DNA of 47,165 bases from positions 1 through 47,165 of the forward strand of contig CALVSK010000003.1 of NCBI GenBank assembly GCA_944359015.1. Reading direction: 5' to 3'. Both the position numbers and the translations under genes were made by a program. This document shows, one piece after another, positions 43,648-47,165 of the stretch. A model generated the notes under the pieces. It made no database searches. It was not told where the DNA came from and saw nothing but the letters and a program-made list of their open reading frames with translations. How positions within the stretch are numbered: position 1 is the stretch's first letter; each line of letters opens with the position of its first letter. This DNA comes from an uncultured Bacilli bacterium. GTDB taxonomy: Bacteria; Bacillota_I; Bacilli_A; RF39; UBA660.

Positions 43648-43706
43648 AAAAAAAAAAGCAAATTACCCAAATTTCTATTTTTCTCTTGTTAATGTCATTT
43701 GCTTTT
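43648..43706 (-). terminator. long-loop terminator after the SleB-like gene
   Basis: Ten-bp stem AAAAGCAAAT / ATTTGCTTTT with a loop of about 33 bases and a run of ten T on the minus strand. The 5' arm is in the last codons of the gene. Confidence 0.45.
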
Positions 43707-44418
43707 CAATTCTATCACTTTCTTCTAACTCAGAATAATATAAATTGCCCTTTTCAACAAATTGTTCACTATTTGAAATATCACCAAAACTAGCATAAAA
43801 ACTTAAATAATCATGCATAGATTCCAAACTATATAAAAAATCTATTACTGCTTGGTATATTGGACCTTCTTTTATTCCTAAATATTTTTTATATAATCCA
43901 CTTGTATATACTGATGATTGGTTTACTAATGTTATTTGTTGATAAATATTATTTCCATTATCTTCACCAGTTACTTTTAACACTTCATAAACCCATTTTT
44001 TACTTAAAGTTCTATTATAAAAAGTATTTATAACAGCATAAGCATCTTCATAACTATTTGCTGCTGCCTCTCCATAAACTGTTGCAACAATTTCATCAAA
44101 TTGTTCTAGTGTTAAACCGTCTTGTTCTAATATTATGGCTATTTTATCATCATTTGTTAATTCTTTTGATTCTTTTTCTTCAGCTTCTTTCATAGCTTCT
44201 TCTAAAAATGAATATGATGTAGCTAATCTTAGAATTCTTTCTTGCATTTGTTCTAAACTATATTTTTTGTTTTCGCTTGAAACACTTTTAATTTGTTTTT
44301 TTACTGAGCCACAATTTGTAAGCATTATTATTAATGCTAACCCAATTATACTAGTTTTTTTAACCCCCAATTTATTTAATCTTTCACAAATTTTTTTAAA
44401 TATTTCACTATTATTCAC
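43675..44418 (-). CDS. SleB-like cell wall hydrolase (Hydrolase_2 domain), membrane-anchored
   Basis: About 247 residues. N-terminal hydrophobic segment (about 23-37) ending in LTNCGS, which resembles a lipobox but has Asn before the Cys. Then a coiled linker and a domain with VATVYGEAAANSYEDAYAVI, NTFYNRTLSKKW and HDYLSFYAS, matching the SleB/CwlJ lytic transglycosylase-like fold; the Glu of YGEA is the expected catalytic residue. The start is GTG with GGGGTG 6 bases upstream. In spore formers such enzymes open the cortex on germination, but vegetative members also exist. Confidence 0.75.
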   Translation of the reverse strand: MNNSEIFKKICERLNKLGVKKTSIIGLALIIMLTNCGSVKKQIKSVSSENKKYSLEQMQERILRLATSYSFLEEAMKEAEEKESKELTNDDKIAIILEQDGLTLEQFDEIVATVYGEAAANSYEDAYAVINTFYNRTLSKKWVYEVLKVTGEDNGNNIYQQITLVNQSSVYTSGLYKKYLGIKEGPIYQAVIDFLYSLESMHDYLSFYASFGDISNSEQFVEKGNLYYSELEESDRIEKQMTLTREK

Positions 44419-44504
44419 TTTAATCACCCCAAACAAAGCGATATTTTACTATAAAAATATTATTTTGTAAAGTTTTTTAATAAAATTTATATAGAGGTTT
44501 TATT

Positions 44505-44876
44505 ATGAATCGAAACCAACACAATACAAATTTTCCACCCAGTACTAATCCTCATCTTTTTTCTATGTTGGCAGTAACTGTTGGCTTTGCTTGCGTTGGA
44601 GATTATAATGCAAATGAGCAAAATTCCATAGGTAACTGGCTTATTTTAGTAGGCCAATACATTCTTACCCATGCTGCTCAACAACAATTAATTGAAGCAA
44701 GACTTGAAAATAACAACTTAAATATAAATTCTAAAAAAAGCAAAAATGGTTATGGGGGACCTTTTACTGACAATGAAAATAATAAAAGTAATCAAACCCA
44801 AAGAGATGAAGTAGATTTTTTACTTAATGCTGTAGAAAAAATACAAAAAGAATTAGAAAATTTGCAAAAAAAATAA
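44505..44876 (+). CDS. small hypothetical protein (123 aa)
   Basis: Unrecognised. Divergent from the SleB-like gene. N-terminal Asn/Pro-rich tail, one possibly membrane-associated stretch (about 20-32, FSMLAVTVGFACVG), the pattern GDYNANEQNSIGNWLILVGQ, then a Gln-rich helix (HAAQQQLIEARLE), an Asn/Lys linker, and a C-terminal coiled-coil (VDFLLNAVEKIQKELENLQK). GAGG lies 7 bases before the ATG. The end overlaps a terminator used by the opposite gene. I recall similar small proteins in gut clostridia but cannot name a family. Function not known. Confidence 0.6.
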   Translation: MNRNQHNTNFPPSTNPHLFSMLAVTVGFACVGDYNANEQNSIGNWLILVGQYILTHAAQQQLIEARLENNNLNINSKKSKNGYGGPFTDNENNKSNQTQRDEVDFLLNAVEKIQKELENLQKK

Positions 44877-44897
44877 TTATTCATTTTTATTGAATAA
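44866..44897 (-). terminator. terminator of the DUF4097-like gene
   Basis: Seven-bp stem TTATTCA / TGAATAA with a 7-base loop, then a T-rich run on the minus strand. It lies between convergent gene ends. Confidence 0.5.
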
Positions 44898-45686
44898 CTA
44901 TTCAAAATTTATATTTACTGCCCCAATACCAATTTCAAAATCTATTAGATTTTGACCATTACCATACTTGCCACTTGAAATTTTTTCGTTATCTATTTTT
45001 AGTTCACCAATGCCTTTATCAATTGTAAATTGATAATCATCTTTGTTACCCATCAACGTCAAATTTGTTTTGCCTATACCAGTATCAATTTTTGATTTTC
45101 CAGTTATTTGAGCTCTTATATTGACTTCACCAATTCCAGTATCTAAATCCAAATTATTTAAAACTGTATTATTTATCTCAATTTCTCCAGTACCTCCATC
45201 AATTTCACTTTCTTTAAATTCTGAATTATTAATATTAACTAACCCTATTCCTAAGTCTAATTCTAACTTATTAGCTTTTATGTCCTTTATAGTATTATTA
45301 CCTGTATTAGCGTCAATTTTTAACTCATTTATTTCTTGAGGAATATAAACTATTACTTTACTATCATTATTTTTTACATAGTTATTTAAAAACCAACCAT
45401 TTTTTTCTTTAATATATAAGGTATTATTTTTTTCCACTACTTCAAAACTTTTAGTAACATTATGTGCTTCAACCTTAAATTGAACACCACTAACTATTTC
45501 TAAATTAGTTACATTCAAATCTATTTCTACATTATTTATGTTATTAAAACTCTTAACATAATCTTGTAAATTATTAGATGTACTAAATAAACCTACTAAT
45601 GATAGTAAAGCATTTATTATTATACCTATTATTAATGCCGCTAGACAGATGGCTATAACTTTTATTACTTTTTGTCCAGATGTCAT
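44898..45686 (-). CDS. DUF4097-type beta-helix envelope protein
   Basis: 262 residues. N-terminal transmembrane segment (about 8-33), then a repeated beta-strand domain with short turns spelling 'D-x-G-x-G': ANTGNNTIKDIKAN, DLGIGLVNINN, GTGEIEINN, DTGIGEVNIRA, DTGIGKTNLTL, DKGIGELKIDN and EIGIGAVNINFE. This is the putative-adhesin/DUF4097 fold, seen in proteins of the Lia and Psp envelope-stress response. Its ATG overlaps the TGA stop of the LiaF-like gene, so the pair is translationally coupled. Role in sensing envelope damage is inference. Confidence 0.8.
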   Translation of the reverse strand: MTSGQKVIKVIAICLAALIIGIIINALLSLVGLFSTSNNLQDYVKSFNNINNVEIDLNVTNLEIVSGVQFKVEAHNVTKSFEVVEKNNTLYIKEKNGWFLNNYVKNNDSKVIVYIPQEINELKIDANTGNNTIKDIKANKLELDLGIGLVNINNSEFKESEIDGGTGEIEINNTVLNNLDLDTGIGEVNIRAQITGKSKIDTGIGKTNLTLMGNKDDYQFTIDKGIGELKIDNEKISSGKYGNGQNLIDFEIGIGAVNINFE

Positions 45687-46363
45687 TTAATTTCAATGCC
45701 TCCAAACAAAGCTAAAGCATCAATATAAATAGTTTTCTTACCATCTTTAGTTTTACTCTTATTGGTAACACCACCAAAAATTGGAGTAGATTTTACTTTT
45801 ACTATAACATTTTTAGGAACAATTATATCAACACTACCAAATATAGCACTAGCATTTATATACGTTTCTTCTTTTAATGTAGCATTTGTTAAATCAAGCA
45901 CTACTCCCCCAAATATGGCTTCTACTTTAGCATTAGAAACCTTATCATTTTCCTTATTTACATATTGTTCTGCAAAAGTTGCACATATTACTTCACAATC
46001 TTTCTTTCCAACTTTTTCTTTTATTTTTTCATACTTTTTATTAGCAAATACATTTCCAATTATTAAATATATTCCAATAAATACAAATACTCCTGGAACG
46101 AATAATTTGAATATAGTAGTTATATCAATAATGTTTTGACAAATTAATAATAATAACAACCCTATTATCATCCCAAATATATTCTCAATTTTACTTTTAT
46201 TAGTTTCATCAAATAAACCAATAAAACATGGAATAATTATTAAAAGTGTCCACCAACCATTAAAGAAGATATTAAAATTTATAATATCTAAAGTATTTAA
46301 AGCTACTATTACTCCTAAAGTTATAAATACTATTCCCCATAATATACGATTTATTTTTTCCAT
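45683..46363 (-). CDS. LiaF-like membrane protein
   Basis: About 226 residues. Four hydrophobic segments in the first 105 residues (about 8-27, 36-51, 66-82, 87-106). Then a cytoplasmic or peripheral beta domain with repeating VEAIFGGVVLDLTNATL, NASAIFGSVDIIVPKN, STPIFGGV and ALALFGGIEIK, the cell-wall-active antibiotics response (LiaF C-terminal) pattern. LiaF inhibits the LiaRS two-component system in Bacillus; no LiaS/LiaR genes are adjacent here. The start is ATG with AAGGAAAG upstream; the GTG two codons earlier overlaps the SD. Confidence 0.85.
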   Translation of the reverse strand: MEKINRILWGIVFITLGVIVALNTLDIINFNIFFNGWWTLLIIIPCFIGLFDETNKSKIENIFGMIIGLLLLLICQNIIDITTIFKLFVPGVFVFIGIYLIIGNVFANKKYEKIKEKVGKKDCEVICATFAEQYVNKENDKVSNAKVEAIFGGVVLDLTNATLKEETYINASAIFGSVDIIVPKNVIVKVKSTPIFGGVTNKSKTKDGKKTIYIDALALFGGIEIK

Positions 46364-46421
46364 AATCACTTTCCTTACTATTTATTTTTGTTAATATAAT
46401 TTTATGTTGATAACTCGCGGA

Positions 46422-46448
46422 CCCTCGCCGTTTTAGATGCGGCGAGGG
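46422..46448. repeat. GC-rich hairpin downstream of the surface-protein gene
   Basis: Nine-bp perfect stem CCCTCGCCG / CGGCGAGGG with a 9-base loop (TTTTAGATG), 15 bases after the stop codon of the partial surface-protein gene. All nine pairs but one are G-C, exceptional in this genome. A T-rich tract follows only on the plus strand, the wrong side for terminating the minus-strand gene. A cruciform or hairpin just beyond a DGR variable region is a known homing element; that reading is inference. Confidence 0.6.
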
Positions 46449-46463
46449 CTTTTGTTTCTCCTT

Positions 46464-47165
46464 CTAACTTATTCTATACGGATTACTCTCTATTCCATCT
46501 CCACTAACATATGTGACATTAGAGTTTAGATAAAAGACTGGCCTGGCCGAATAGCCATTGCTCGCGTAGTCGTTGTTCAAGGTGCCGTCATAGTTCAGAA
46601 GAAACACGAAAGTACTGTACGACGAAATCGGAGAAATAGTCCATTCATGAGAACCTAAATATAACCAATTTGTACTTCTTAAGGTTGAATTACTATAACT
46701 ATATAATGCTGTTGTCCAATAGTCTGGACTTACTGCAAATCCATAATCACTTACATACATTAATCCTATTTTCATAATGTCTGTTGTACTACTTGATGAA
46801 CTTCCTACTTCTGTATCATAGTATTGTTTTGCTGTATTCGTTGTACTCCAAGCCATTCCTCCAACTTTCCAGGTATGTGTTGCTATTTTGTTTTGCCATG
46901 TAGCACTTAATGTATTGTAATATGTGGTATTTAATGTTGTTTTTATATCTGATGTACTCCATGAATTATCATTTCCACTATCCCACTCATAACTTCCATA
47001 AATTGTTGATTTAATTAGTTTTATCTCATTGTCAAATACTCCAATTATTCTATATAAATTATCTTCTGGACATGTTGCTGCATCGCTTCCAAAGCATACA
47101 TAGTTATTTGGATTTGCTCCAGCATATCTATAACTATTATCTGCTGCACTATTAGCTAGATTTGT
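46464..47165 (-). CDS. large surface protein, C-terminal part (candidate DGR target), partial
   Basis: The gene enters from the right edge; 233 codons are visible and the start is outside. The frame is open from the last base to the TAG stop, so an internal Met (46856) is not the true start. The visible region has ANPNNYVCFGSDAATCPEDN, LYRIIGVFDNEIKLIKSTIY, YEWDSGNDNSWSTSDIKTTL, then THTWKVGGMAWSTT and finally YLGSHEWTISPISSY and ARPVFYLNSNVTYVSGDG. This resembles surface proteins of uncultured gut Firmicutes with a W-x-x-x-S-P / RPV-x-x-L C-terminal fold (related to DUF6273 and FGE-like modules). The last third carries a GC-rich patch. Confidence 0.75.
   Translation of the reverse strand, partial: TNLANSAADNSYRYAGANPNNYVCFGSDAATCPEDNLYRIIGVFDNEIKLIKSTIYGSYEWDSGNDNSWSTSDIKTTLNTTYYNTLSATWQNKIATHTWKVGGMAWSTTNTAKQYYDTEVGSSSSSTTDIMKIGLMYVSDYGFAVSPDYWTTALYSYSNSTLRSTNWLYLGSHEWTISPISSYSTFVFLLNYDGTLNNDYASNGYSARPVFYLNSNVTYVSGDGIESNPYRIS
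46510..46631 (-). other. candidate DGR variable region (VR)
   Basis: A segment of coding sequence near the C-terminus, from about WTIS-PIS to RPVF, has 48 G/C of 100 bases (46531-46630) while its surroundings are about 30% or less. The codons are strongly biased to NNC: TAC, TTC, GAC, ACC, AAC, AAC, GAC, TAC, AGC, as if AAC codons had been changed at their two A positions. Third positions C and G are otherwise rare here. A GC-rich hairpin follows the stop. No template repeat or reverse transcriptase is in the window, so this is unconfirmed. Confidence 0.5.

Noticed and set aside
44465..44493. TTGTAA-17-TATATA promoter for the plus-strand 123-aa gene
   Set aside because: The implied transcript start would fall after the GAGG ribosome site, so it could not serve this gene.
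46464..46856. Treating 46464-46856 as a complete 130-aa gene
   Set aside because: The same frame is open to the window edge and carries conserved sequence upstream of the internal Met, with no ribosome site spacing fit, so the gene is a partial one.
1..47165. Possible use of UGA as Trp (Mycoplasma code), given the extreme AT content
   Set aside because: The PCAT gene and the LiaF-like gene both end in TGA at natural family boundaries, Trp positions use TGG, and no gene needs read-through of TGA.
1..47165. CRISPR array, prophage or insertion sequence
   Set aside because: No regularly spaced repeats, no terminal inverted repeats with transposase, and no phage structural genes seen in reading the window.
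46464..47165. Template repeat or reverse transcriptase belonging to the candidate DGR inside the window
   Set aside because: No second GC-rich copy of the segment and no protein with the reverse transcriptase YxDD-type motif. If present they lie outside.

Overview
The window is 47 kb of very AT-rich bacterial chromosome. Almost every gene lies on the minus strand. The gene families, the strong AGGAGG-type ribosome binding sites, the CIRCE operator, three T-box leaders and the order rpsU-yqeY-yqfC-yqfD-ybeY-dgkA-era-yqzL-recO place it in the low-GC Firmicutes (Bacilli side), most likely an uncultured gut lineage with a reduced genome (RF39/Mycoplasmatota-like; this assignment is inference). 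UGA is read as stop: the ABC transporter ending at 22558 and the LiaF-like gene ending at 45683 both use it, and Trp is TGG. The genetic code is therefore the standard bacterial one, not the Mycoplasma one. Sporulation-family genes (yqfC, yqfD, a spoVIF-like gene) argue against a true mollicute.

Layout. 0-2.7 kb: small regulators and nucleotide-binding proteins, then lepB and rplS. 2.7-5.5 kb: valS under a T-box. 5.5-9.4 kb: three membrane-anchored exported proteins of unknown function. 9.4-11.6 kb: rimM, a SpoU methyltransferase, a YgjP-type metalloprotein and mscL. 11.8-13.6 kb: a plus-strand membrane-anchored protein. 13.9-16.1 kb: a ClpB without its N-domain, under CIRCE. 16.2-21.5 kb: the conserved rpsU-to-recO block. 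21.6-24.6 kb: a peptide export cluster. 24.7-28.2 kb: tRNA-Arg(CCG) and a type-2 ileS under a T-box. 28.2-31.9 kb: a membrane protein, a phosphohexomutase, purine nucleoside phosphorylase and a cation efflux pump. 32.0-36.5 kb: a phosphorelay pair beside an AMP-forming ligase. 36.6-39.1 kb: a shortened alaS behind a nucleoside monophosphate kinase-like gene, under an alanine T-box. 39.1-43.6 kb: AI-2E exporter family protein, an unknown protein, spoVIF-like, der, an orphan pseudopilin and engB. 43.7-46.4 kb: a SleB-like hydrolase and a LiaF/DUF4097 envelope pair. 46.5 kb to the end: the 3' part of a large surface protein.

Two regions stand out. (1) At 21575-24606 a C39-peptidase ABC transporter and a short membrane accessory protein are followed by four tiny genes. 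All four encode a 14-residue double-glycine leader and then a 26-34 residue core. The cores alternate hydrophobic/amphipathic, and each carries a GxxxG motif, so this looks like a four-component (two-pair) class II bacteriocin or signalling-peptide operon. (2) The C-terminal coding end of the gene running off the right edge holds a patch of about 48% GC, rich in NNC codons, followed by a GC-rich hairpin. This is the pattern expected of a diversity-generating retroelement variable region. No reverse transcriptase or template repeat is inside the window.

Other points of note: IleRS has a rearranged class I signature (GLHH in place of HxGH); AlaRS lacks both the editing beta-barrel and the C-Ala domain; and tRNA-Arg(CCG) sits directly behind ileS.
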